A stretch of 64,000 nt of DNA, from positions 186,001 to 250,000 of the forward strand of contig JACDQD010000012.1 of assembly GCA_019843655.1 (NCBI GenBank). Reading direction: 5' to 3'. The position numbers and the translations under genes are program-made. The notes beneath the pieces were generated by a model that saw only the letters and a list, made by a program, of their open reading frames with translations, was not told where the DNA came from and searched no databases. Positions within the stretch are counted from its first letter, which is position 1, and each line of letters begins with the position of its first letter. Source of the stretch: Lethocerus indicus (lineage: Eukaryota; Arthropoda; Insecta; Hemiptera; Belostomatidae). Positions 55,310 to 64,000 of this stretch are shown one piece after another.

Positions 55310-55790
55310 TAAATACAAATTAAAAACCATTTAATAAGATTTTTGTCGCCCCCTTTCCTTCCGGGGGCCCACTTTAAAAAACAAACACATTCTTGTTTAA
55401 CACACCTGTTTTGTGGTCTGCGAGGGGTTGGTATGTACCGTACGTTTCGTTGTGTTTCCGTCTCCTCTCGCCGGTTTGGTCTTTCGCCAGACAGGTTTCG
55501 GCCGCTCGCCGTCTTCAGTAGCGGTGTCAGTCACTGTTAGCACTCTGGATGTTTTTCGGGCATCCTCACTTCTCACTGCACTGTCGCTGTCAGCGGTCTG
55601 CGAGTACAGTACAAGTGACAGTGACAGTGCAGTGAGGATGCCCCCAAAAAACATCCAAAGTGACTAACACAGCGCTACTGAAGACGGCGAGCGGCCGAAA
55701 CCGGTCTGGCAAAAGACCAAACCGGCGAGAGGAGACAGAAATCTACGAAAAACATTCTTTTTACAAACGCACTTACGTTGCGCACTTTTG
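55310..55790. mobile_element. Family A foldback, complete with shared flanks
   Basis: A 90-base flank shared with 51300-51415 is followed by left terminus ACACCTGTTTTGTGGTCTGC and the full left arm. The centre is GTCTGCGAGTACAGTACAAG. The right arm has GCTACTGAAGACGGCGAGCG and GGTCTGGCAAAAGACC and ends at AGACAGAAATCTACG. The following AAAACATTCTTTTTACAAA matches the flank of the 13952 copy. Confidence 0.85.
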
Positions 55791-57164
55791 AACGTAGTTT
55801 CACGAGTGAAACTTTCTTAAACCTTTTCCCTTTCTCAGGGGAGGCATTTTAATTTCAATTTGCGCCCGCCGTGTTCGACAATTGAGATCTTTGAAGTCCA
55901 GGTGTTGTGGACACGAACTCTGCGGGTCCTATATATATATATATATATATATGTATATGTGTGTCTGGTGGCGGCAAATCTAGAATTCATGAAGATAAGT
56001 CGCTTTGCCCACGCGCTTTGTACAACTCCTACTTGAAACAGAGCTGTTTTTAATCGTTGTTTCCGGATGAAAATTGTTCGACTCGTCTGTCGACTTCAAC
56101 TTTGTCACAAAAATGAATTATGTGATTATAGGGGAAAAACATTTAGTCGAAGGCCGGTTAGATTTATACTGGACAACAAATGTGTCCCTCGTAAATCATT
56201 TTTTCGTTGACGATAGTTGGACGAACGGCGGAAATTTTATTGGAGTATTTGAAAATTCCTAATAATCGCCGAATGGGGGAAGTTCTCTTAGTCTGGGGCC
56301 GAAGCTTCGGCTGGCGATCGAACAGATATCGATGGACTTAACGAAGGTTGCGCATACAGGACGCGAAATATGCCGGAATATCGTGTTCGTTATCTCGTTA
56401 ATTGCCTTTTTCGATGGGGCCGTGCGAGCGGTCTCGATTTCTAAGGTTGAAAGAGGGGGGGGGAAACGGCTCGAAACCGGACTTGAACCTTAAAATAAAA
56501 ACGAAGAACAATGCCACTTCCGTTTCTTCTCACCGTCTCTGCCATTGTCCCGACCGAGGTTAACATTTTTTTTTTCCAGGCACTTTAATTCCTATACCCT
56601 CGTTGCCCCGGCATCTTTCTAAAATGTCTTATCCCCATTCAAATACTCCGTTGGAGCCCCCACATACACAACAAGATTCAAACTGGCAGAAATAAAACGA
56701 CGATAAAAAAAATTGTTACACCGACTGCTCGACAACAGATTAACTAACATAATTAATATAATTATTATTTAGCACGCGCGTATATCTATCCCCCTAATAG
56801 ATCGGAGAACAGTGAAAACCGTTGTTTCGGAACAACGGCAAAATGTTGTTGCAATATGAATGCTTCTCAAAATATCATCCCCCCACCACCACCATCGGGC
56901 GGCAATTTCTCACCGGAGGGTTGAATCTTTAAAAGACGTCTGATTGAATTTATTAATACGTTATCTCGGGGTGGAAAACCAGTTAGGGACAAACGGCCGG
57001 CAGATGCTCCATAGCCACGGCATTTATAAATGATTCAAGGTGAACAGTCCTTGTTGTTACACGTATATACTGGAACGAAATATTCGGAAGTAATTTTATG
57101 GAGGTTCAACGGGAATTAATATAAGGAATGTAATTTACGGCGGCTGGGTACAAAAAATAAATTC
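55791..57164. other. No gene recognised
   Basis: (TA)n with GTATATGTGTG at 55930-55962. A TTTTTTTTTTCCAG acceptor-like site at 56566-56579 has no partner donor. A 62-codon frame at 56074 is unrecognised. Confidence 0.4.
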
Positions 57165-57283
57165 ATTATTTCAGTTTTCGGCCATTTTCTAGACCGGTTT
57201 CGGCCGCTGGCCATCTTCAGTAGAACACTTGTTTTGGCATCCTGTTTGCACTGTCACTTACTTCTCTTGTACTGTGGGGTTTG

Positions 57284-57285
<2 letters not shown>
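57165..57285. mobile_element. Family A, left-arm fragment
   Basis: TTTCTAGACCGGTTTCGGCC, GCTGGCCATCTTCAGTAGAA and GTACTGTGGGGTTTGTC, running into (TA)n. Confidence 0.75.

Positions 57286-57338
<53 letters not shown>
57286..57338. repeat. (TA)26 microsatellite
   Basis: Placed at the point where GTTTGTC of family A would continue to the GTATATATACG segment of longer copies. The tract may have grown from that segment, as may the one at 2731. Confidence 0.9.
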
Positions 57339-57339
<1 letters not shown>

Positions 57340-57382
57340 AAGTCTATTTCCAGTATTTAGCACTATGGCCTATATTATTATA

Positions 57383-57595
57383 TTAGGGGTACCAAAAGTA
57401 ATCGACATTTAAACTTTGGAATTCATTTTATTTTGCTAAAAAGAAACTTTAATTATTAATCTACTATATATTCACCGATATTATCGACAATTCTCTGCCA
57501 ATTTTCCGGCAAATTTTCGCGATTCCCCTCTCGAGGAACTCCTCAAGACCGAAATACATCTTGTCAAATTGTCACTTACTTTTGGGTACACCTAA
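57383..57595. mobile_element. Family B mariner-type miniature element
   Basis: 213 bp. TTAGGGGTACCAAAAGTAAT at the left and inverted TTAGGTGTACCCAAAAGTAA at the right, TA flanks. Confidence 0.92.
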
Positions 57596-58531
57596 TACTT
57601 CCACTTATGAACAATTTTATTGCAAAAATTACTATACAAATATGGTGGGCAAAAAAGTATATTTAGTCCTAATATTAGTGGATATAAATTTGGGAGAAAT
57701 GGTCGGTATTTATGTATAAAACAATATGTTATATTGAGCGAAAATTTCGGAGCTCTTGCCGGTTCCATCATCCATTATCTATGTGAATTTTGAAACATTA
57801 ATTTTCTTTCAGTCCGAATTTTAAACAGCGTATCGTACTGTATTTAGAGATTTAGGCAAATTATTAATAACGAAGAGTGAAAATAAAAATTTGGATTCGT
57901 TCCCCGTAATTGTGTTTTGTCGTAGGGCACGATTTGGTTTCCTTGTATAAAATTAAATTATAATTGCTCGCTTATTTCGGGGCGGAATATTGGCAATAAA
58001 TTTATGGCACAAGGCACTGATGGTCAGTGACTATCAAAGGGAAATTGGATTTGTACCATTGGCATTTGTCAACCCCCCCCCCCCCCCCCCACCCCCGTGC
58101 TGCCAAGAACTTAACAATAACCCATAAATTTCGGTTTATTTATTATATATAATATATCCGGTAAATGGGGACCGGCCAATATATTCGCCCCTGTGCATTT
58201 CCTATCGCTGAGAAGGCGACAACTCACCCCTGTATTATGTACAGAGCGGTTTTTATGTAATATGACCGAGATATCACGCTATTTTAGCGAATAGGCATTG
58301 AACTTTCAAGTGGCGGCTCTGTTTCGCGAACTTTTTATTTTCGTACTTAGGCCCGAATTATCGCCCTGCCTATTTCCAAGTACCCCCAGCTACCTTAGTA
58401 CGATTACGCTTATTGAATCTGAATCGTAATCGTATGAAAAGAAAAACATGTACAGAGTTATTTTAATTTTCCACGCGCAATGTTTATTGCCCAGGGGACT
58501 TTGTATCGTTTTATATAAGGATTTAGTGTCT
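57596..58531. other. No gene recognised
   Basis: AT-rich unique DNA with a C run at 58073-58090. Confidence 0.4.
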
Positions 58532-59378
58532 TAGATTGTGACCAATCCCCCATACCCGATTCAAAAGAATCGACTTAAACGGAAAATTTGGACCCTTAAG
58601 GCCGTTACTAAAACGGACTTCAAAATTGACCTTAATTGACAAATTGACAATATACAAAGCGATACTTAAACCGACATAGAGCTATGCTGGACATCCGACT
58701 TCGTTCTCATCCAGAGATTTCAGTCAAAAGTCCTCCGTACTTAATGCTCCCCCCGGTATGTTTCTCACCAGACAATCCATAATGACCTCAACATACCCCG
58801 ACAGTCGACGAAGTCACAAAATCCCGGTTCCCGAAGTTCCCTTTCATCTCTTACCCATCAATTATCCCCCCCCCCCCGCGTCGGCTTAAACGCCGCGTTA
58901 AAAGTCCTTCGTACCGTCCTTAATGCGATTTTTTTAAGGCCATTACTAAAACGGACTTCAAAATTGATCTTAAGTAACAAACTGACATGGACATACGGAA
59001 TAGAGCTACGGGGTTCCACCGAGATATCCGACATCGTTCTCATCCAGAGATTTCAATCTAAGTCCTTCGTACCGTCCTTAATGCTCCCCCCGGTATGTTT
59101 CTAACCACACAGTCCACCATGACCTCAACATACCCCGACAGTCGACGAAGTCCCTATATCCCGGTTCCTGAAGTTCCACTCCCGCCTTTCTCCCCATCCC
59201 AATCCACTCTTTAAGTCCCTTTCCTCTCTTACCCATCCATTATCCCCCCCCCACCCTCGCGTCGGCCTAGAGATCTTCTCAGCCCTTAGACTATAATTGT
59301 TCTTGTGTCAAAAGTACCACTTTCGGGTGGTTCCTCTTATCACCAAATACTTGTGAAAAAAAAATAGATTGTGACCAA
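58532..59378 (+). mobile_element. 5'-truncated jockey-like insertion with 14 bp target duplication
   Basis: TAGATTGTGACCAA stands at 58532-58545 and again at 59365-59378. The inserted 819 bases (58546-59364) begin inside the reverse transcriptase thumb (CCCCATACCCGATT) and end in a 9-base A run. Inside, about 300 bases of coding plus untranslated region are present twice (from ACGGACTTCAAAATTGA at 58613 and again at 58952). Each half includes TCCAGAGATTTCA, TGCTCCCCCCGGTATGTTTC and ACAGTCGACGAAGTC. This matches target-primed reverse transcription followed or accompanied by a tandem duplication. Confidence 0.85.
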
Positions 59379-60339
59379 ATAGGCGAAGCTCACTGCCTTA
59401 TTCGTCGTATCTTTCATTTATTTTCGTGTCTAAACCCCTGTTCAGGATCCTTTCTTATGTTTGAAATTACGTTTTGCCATTGAAGAATGTAGAATCTCCA
59501 GATTTGAAGAACGGATACTATATATTTATATATAACTATGGGTATAGAGGTCCAGCAGAGCTAGGTCGACTCCTTCGGGAGTTTTCCACCCTGTATTGTG
59601 ACCTGCGTCGTTATCTTTGATCCGTTTTCTGGATAAATGCCGTTTTCTGTTGTGTGCGCTACAGAATTTCTCCCCGAGGGGTCTTCGCCGATATTTCGGT
59701 CTCTCCCCAACGTCGACGGCAATAAAGGACACGTCCTCAAGTTATACAGCAATAAATAGTTGAATCATGCACGCATCCTGTATTAACAGTGCGCTCCTTG
59801 TTCGTACAGAATTTAAACTGAAAGTCCCACCGACAGTTATGAAATTATTGTGATAATCGACGCCGCGAGTTGGAAATAACGCCATTAAACTCGCGCACCG
59901 CCTGTATTATTATTAGAGCCCGTTGCAGTAATTAAATGTAACTGTCCCGCAATAATAATAATAATAATAATGGTGAGAGCACAGGGGGGGGGGGGACATT
60001 GGGAAATGTCCCCCGCCTCCGCCCCATTAAAGCCGGGGACAATGGGAGCTGTGGTGGGGGTTAGGGGTGGAGGGGGCTAAAAAAAGAACAAAATTTCCCT
60101 CCCTCGCCCCCCGGACAATAAATTCGGCTCCTTAACAATATAAAGGCAACCCCCAAACTTCGCCCCATTTTGCCCGTTTATTCGGGTTCATTCGCCCGAA
60201 CATAGAAGAGATCGCCAAATGGGATTTTCAACTCAAGCTCCCCCCCCCCCCCTTCCACGTACAGCGAAAAATGTATTTTATATTCCACCGGCGTCGGCCC
60301 CCAGTTTAAAATAGAATAAGATCTGGAAATATATGTTGA
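59379..60339. other. No gene recognised
   Basis: (AAT)n at 59950-59970, G and C homopolymer runs at 59984 and 60240. Unique otherwise. Confidence 0.4.
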
Positions 60340-60763
60340 GCTTTTTATCATTCATAAACGTGAATTTAGGAAAAACTGGACTTGTATGTATTATGTCCAA
60401 CAGGTGTATTCGTCAGTGTCAGGAAATTTTATTCTGAATTTTATTTCTTATATCGAAATATGTGAATGGACTAAACTTCAGAGATATCGCATTTCGTTCC
60501 TCACAATTTTTTTTTTAATTCAAACAATTTCTATATGATTAATATGCCGACGTTGAATACGCGAAACATCGGATTTTATTAAGTATCGTGCTAACTAATT
60601 TTTATAGTTTTTCTGGTAATAACGCAAGGGAATTTGATTCTTATGCTGTTGTATATAATATAAAATTTTTCTGAATACTGAAAAAAAATGAAAAATCGAC
60701 TTGTATATTATGTTCAACAGGTGTATTTCGCTCGTCGTTAAGCAGGGATATTCCGATATATTC

Positions 60764-60804
<41 letters not shown>

Positions 60805-61280
60805 ACCTGCAAAGGCTGATTTTGTTTCAACAGCACTGAATATTGTGTAATTTGTATTTAATTTCGAATTTTTTTTCTGTTACAGGTAAGAAGGAGCATA
60901 TTTATACTAGATTAAGAAATAACTGCGATCGCGGAATTTTCACGCCTTAGCGGTGAGTACCGCTTCTGTTTTATTACAAAATTGAAAATGTAACCCGAAT
61001 TTATTTTGGGAACAATTTTTGCATGATTTTCACAGTTTTTTCTGGCTATTCCGATATGTTATTCTGAATCATGGTTTCCGCGACGTGTAGGCTTTTTTCC
61101 GCAGCTCGATTGAAAATCACGATAGCGTGGACAGTACGGCCCCTATTCCAATTTATAAGCGTGAATTGAAAAAAAAAACTAATTTGAAAATTATATTCAA
61201 CGGGTGTATATGGCCCGTCAAATTAATTAGGATATGTTCTGTTCTGAATCACGCTTAGGCTTTGCCGTAGCTGGTTTGAA
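60340..61280 (+). repeat. Degenerate tandem repeat, 3-4 units
   Basis: The word order CATAAACGTGAATT, ACTTGTATATTATGTTCAAC, AGGTGTAT, GATATTCCGATAT, ATTCTGAAT recurs at about 60354, 60660 and 61157, with a partial unit at 61045-61085. Spacing is irregular (about 300-480 bases). A (TA)n tract at 60768-60805 grew inside the second unit. Confidence 0.6.
60865..60891 (+). promoter_or_regulatory. Candidate recursive splice site 3 (CAG|GTAAGA)
   Basis: GAATTTTTTTTCTGTTACAG is followed without a gap by GTAAGA; the junction lies between 60885 and 60886. A strong donor GTGAGT begins at 60953, defining a 67 nt segment that has stops in all three frames. This is the layout of a recursive-splicing exon that is normally skipped. 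Confidence 0.5.
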
Positions 61281-61701
61281 CGTAATTGGATAACGTAACC
61301 GCTCCCCTTCCTTTATCGCTAATATATTTCTGTAACGTATATTTCTGAGAGAACAATGGCCAGAATCCCAAGAACGGTCTGTAGCGTGGACGTTTTAGCT
61401 GTTGGTTGAGTCATCTTCTGTTGAGTTAATCGTCGTCTTCGCAGCCTTTAACCCTTCCCGGAATTCAATTTATATCTCCCGGGAGGAGCGGGAGAAAAAA
61501 AAACACTCGGAACAAACAGGAAGTGGGAATTAATTTCGGGCCCTGGATATATATATATATATATTCGTCATCCGCTTCGCGCTCAGTTAACGAGCTCAGT
61601 TAACAAGCCACAACAAGCCCCGAGCCGAAAAGCAGCCAGCAAAAGCCACTTTGTGGCATTTCCCTCTTCACCTAAATCGAATTAATATTATTATACATAC
61701 G

Positions 61702-61733
<32 letters not shown>

Positions 61734-62511
61734 TTATTTAATTTCCGAGCCCAATAATAAAACAGTGAAAATGAAAAAATACACTTGAATTTTTCCGTCA
61801 CTTCCGGTCATCATCGGGGGGGGAATTTTTTTTTGTTTTTATCGACTCCCCGATAGTTTTTCATTGCCGGAGATTATCGGAGAGATGCGATAGAAATGCA
61901 GCACCAGAAAACAACAACTTGAACAGAAACGTAGGACACGCGCGATATTTACGGTAAGACGTTCAGCGACATCGTTTTTTTTCTATTAATTCTCCCGTCC
62001 GGCGATTGTGACGAAAAGACCGATTTGATTGAAAGAACTTATTGCCCCGCAGCCGTCCTTGCGCCAACAGTGTCCGGAATCAGTTTCAGTGGCAGAAATT
62101 CTGTCTCGGAGCTGTAGACAGGTTTCCGTCTATCCAGACCGGTCTGTCGGCCCCGGCCGAAATACGGCCTTGTTGACGGCCGGTTGAAAATGTCTTGGGG
62201 GAGTTTTTAGAATTTTATTTTTTCAAAATTTATTTTCCTCTTTTTTCTCTCCCTCCTCTACCGGTCCCGCTATCCGACGGTCTGGTTTTTATTAATATAT
62301 TAGGCCTCTGGACGATGACTTGCCGGCGTGGGGGCGGGGGGGGAAGTTAATTGGACCTCGTTTATCAGGATAAGCTCTGTTGGACTGGCTAACAGGATAA
62401 TGAAAGGTTTGTGCCCCCCCCCCCCCCCCCCCCTAACCGCCTGCATACCTAATTCGAAGTTTTCCACTAAATCCACCCGACTCTACCGAAGATGCCGAAG
62501 AGGAGAGGGTC
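61281..62511. other. No gene recognised
   Basis: (TA)n at 61548-61565 and 61701-61731; C20 at 62414-62433. Otherwise unique and CpG-containing. Confidence 0.45.
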
Positions 62512-62545
62512 GCCTCCTCCTCCTCCTCCTCCTCCGCCGCCGCCG
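62512..62545. repeat. (TCC)n(GCC)n trinucleotide repeat
   Basis: Seven TCC followed by GCC units. In one plus frame it would encode Ser and Ala runs within a 49-codon stretch rich in Glu, but there is no supporting start or splice evidence. Confidence 0.8.
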
Positions 62546-64000
62546 AAGAACACGGGCTCGTTTTGACAGTAATAACCGGCCCCTAATTTATACTCCCTCT
62601 AGACTGAGTTGTATTTGTCGAAATCGACCACTTTTTTTCTTATTATTTTACGTTTCAATCGATCGTCAACACTCCTGTATTCTCTGTCTTTCGCGAAATA
62701 TCAATTTTCGAGTAATTATCTAGCAATAGCTGACTAGTGGACGAAGAGCTAATCTCCAAATACGGAAATTGGCCTACCGATCCATAGGATGAGAGTTTGA
62801 TAAATTTAGGGGATTTTTAAGCAGAAAAAAACCTTCAAAATTTAGTAGGTTGGTGTCAGTTTTCGTGTTCACGGTTTGCTCTAATCTCTGGTCTGCACGT
62901 TCCGTCGTGAAATATTTATATTTTAATTACGGTACTTCTTAAACTTTAAAAAAGGCTAATTCGAATTAAAAAATTTTTTCTAGCGTAAATAGAAATGGAA
63001 AGTGGTGCCCCATTTAAGATAAATTCGGGGTATCGAACAAACCCTCGGTTTTATGATTGTTTTACGAAAAACGGAGAACGAATTATGTTTTTCTATCATT
63101 CGTGATTGATAATAATGATCTGTTGCCGAAAAAAAAAATATCCTCTTCGCCCTATAAAAGTATCGGAAAGTGAAAAGTCGAATTATGCGATATGCCGATT
63201 GAGATAACGAATTACCAAAAATGCACGAATGTTACCGTCGTACATTGGGCGTTCCGCGTGATTGGCCGGTGAAACGAAGTCCGGACGAAGTTTGTATCGA
63301 TGTGAAGCTCCACTCCAGCCAACTCTTTAAACCCCCTCCAACCTGTGCAAAGGGCTTTTTCCGAAAATGAAACTTTACACGGGAAATCTCCGAGAAGTTA
63401 TCAGATTAGCACACGATTTCTCTTCAACTCCGTTAAGACCCAACTTAAATCAATTTACTAGTGATTGTTGTCCATTTCCCCAGTTTTGTTTCCCTCAACA
63501 AAAGGTATAAATTCCTTTGTACGCATTTTAAAAAAAAACGGTCAATAATTCGATTAGATTATTCTTGGAGCCTAGTTTAGATCTACCGTCTGTATCTAGT
63601 GGCAATTTATAGTTGTTGAATTCTTGTCTTTTTAACTTTACGCGAGGATTTCATATATACGCTGAAGTCAGGTTTTTTAAATAGGTTTTTAAAAAATGAA
63701 AAACCCCTATTTCCACAATATAATATAATGCAAGCGTGGAATGTAACTTCGATAACTCAACAATAAAGATAAGTTTATTTTTGTGCAATCAACTACTTGT
63801 CGTTATTGGTACAATGGTTGAGTGCATTTTTTTCTTTTGGTGACACTCTGAGACATCAGAAGATAATAAGTATGATAAGAGTTTAACAATGGGCTGTTCG
63901 AGTACAAACTGAATTACAAAATTTCAACGATAACTCTACACGCAAATACATCTTCATGTCTAAGTTCATTGGTGGTTGACACTTGTTGTAGTCGACTGTT
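62546..64000. other. No gene recognised
   Basis: AT-rich. GTGCAATCAACTACTTGTCG near 63784 resembles the 3' tail of the jockey-like copies (minus strand), but nothing further of the element is seen before the window ends. Confidence 0.4.

Overview
This 64 kb window looks like non-coding, repeat-crowded DNA of an arthropod, most likely an insect. CpG is not visibly depleted. There are long (TA)n and (GA)n microsatellites. The mobile DNA is the usual arthropod mix: mariner/Tc1 relatives, hAT, piggyBac and jockey-like non-LTR retrotransposons. There are no operons, no ribosome binding sites and no dense ORF packing, so a bacterial or viral source is excluded. I could not narrow the species. No protein-coding host gene can be read with confidence. 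The only gene I fully support is one tRNA-Ala(CGC) at 12759-12830.

Layout. From 1 to 17.5 kb the window is dominated by a dispersed foldback repeat (called family A here, about 25 copies or pieces across the window), with the tRNA and two jockey-like reverse transcriptase remnants (8085-8825 and 14930-15692, both minus strand). From 18.9 to 22.5 kb lie more 3' ends of the same retrotransposon family and a 168 bp miniature transposon (20489-20656). From 24 to 34 kb there are interleaved direct duplications, composite repeats built around a mariner-type miniature element (family B, 12 copies), and a 768 bp internally deleted mariner (32288-33055). From 35 to 41 kb lie a 251 bp mariner deletion derivative, a decayed ORF of unknown origin, a hAT transposase remnant and a 506 bp element with very long inverted repeats. 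From 44 to 49 kb come family A nested in another repeat, the second copy of a composite repeat, several retrotransposon tails and a mariner 5' end. From 50 to 59.4 kb come more family A copies, a piggyBac remnant and a 5'-truncated retrotransposon with a clear 14 bp target duplication. From 60.3 kb onward the DNA is mostly unique, apart from a degenerate tandem repeat.

Two signals are not explained by ordinary transposon annotation. First, three sites on the plus strand (junctions at 12054, 49797 and 60885) combine a strong pyrimidine tract and CAG directly with a 5' splice site (GTACGT, GTAAGA, GTAAGA). This is the form of recursive splice sites, or ratchet points. The first and third have a further donor 47 and 67 bases downstream. 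A simple reading is that the window lies inside one very long plus-strand intron. Second, the core of family A repeatedly spells out hammerhead ribozyme-like pieces in the right order: CTGAAGA, a GGC/GCC hairpin, GAAA, a palindromic ACCGGT and then C, closed by GCTA/TAGC. One unpaired extra base next to stem II departs from the canonical fold.

Nothing here works together as a pathway. The genes of mobile elements are all truncated or interrupted, so none should be autonomous. Coordinates of diverged repeats are approximate to about 10-20 bases; those with terminal repeats and TA, TTAA or target duplications are exact.
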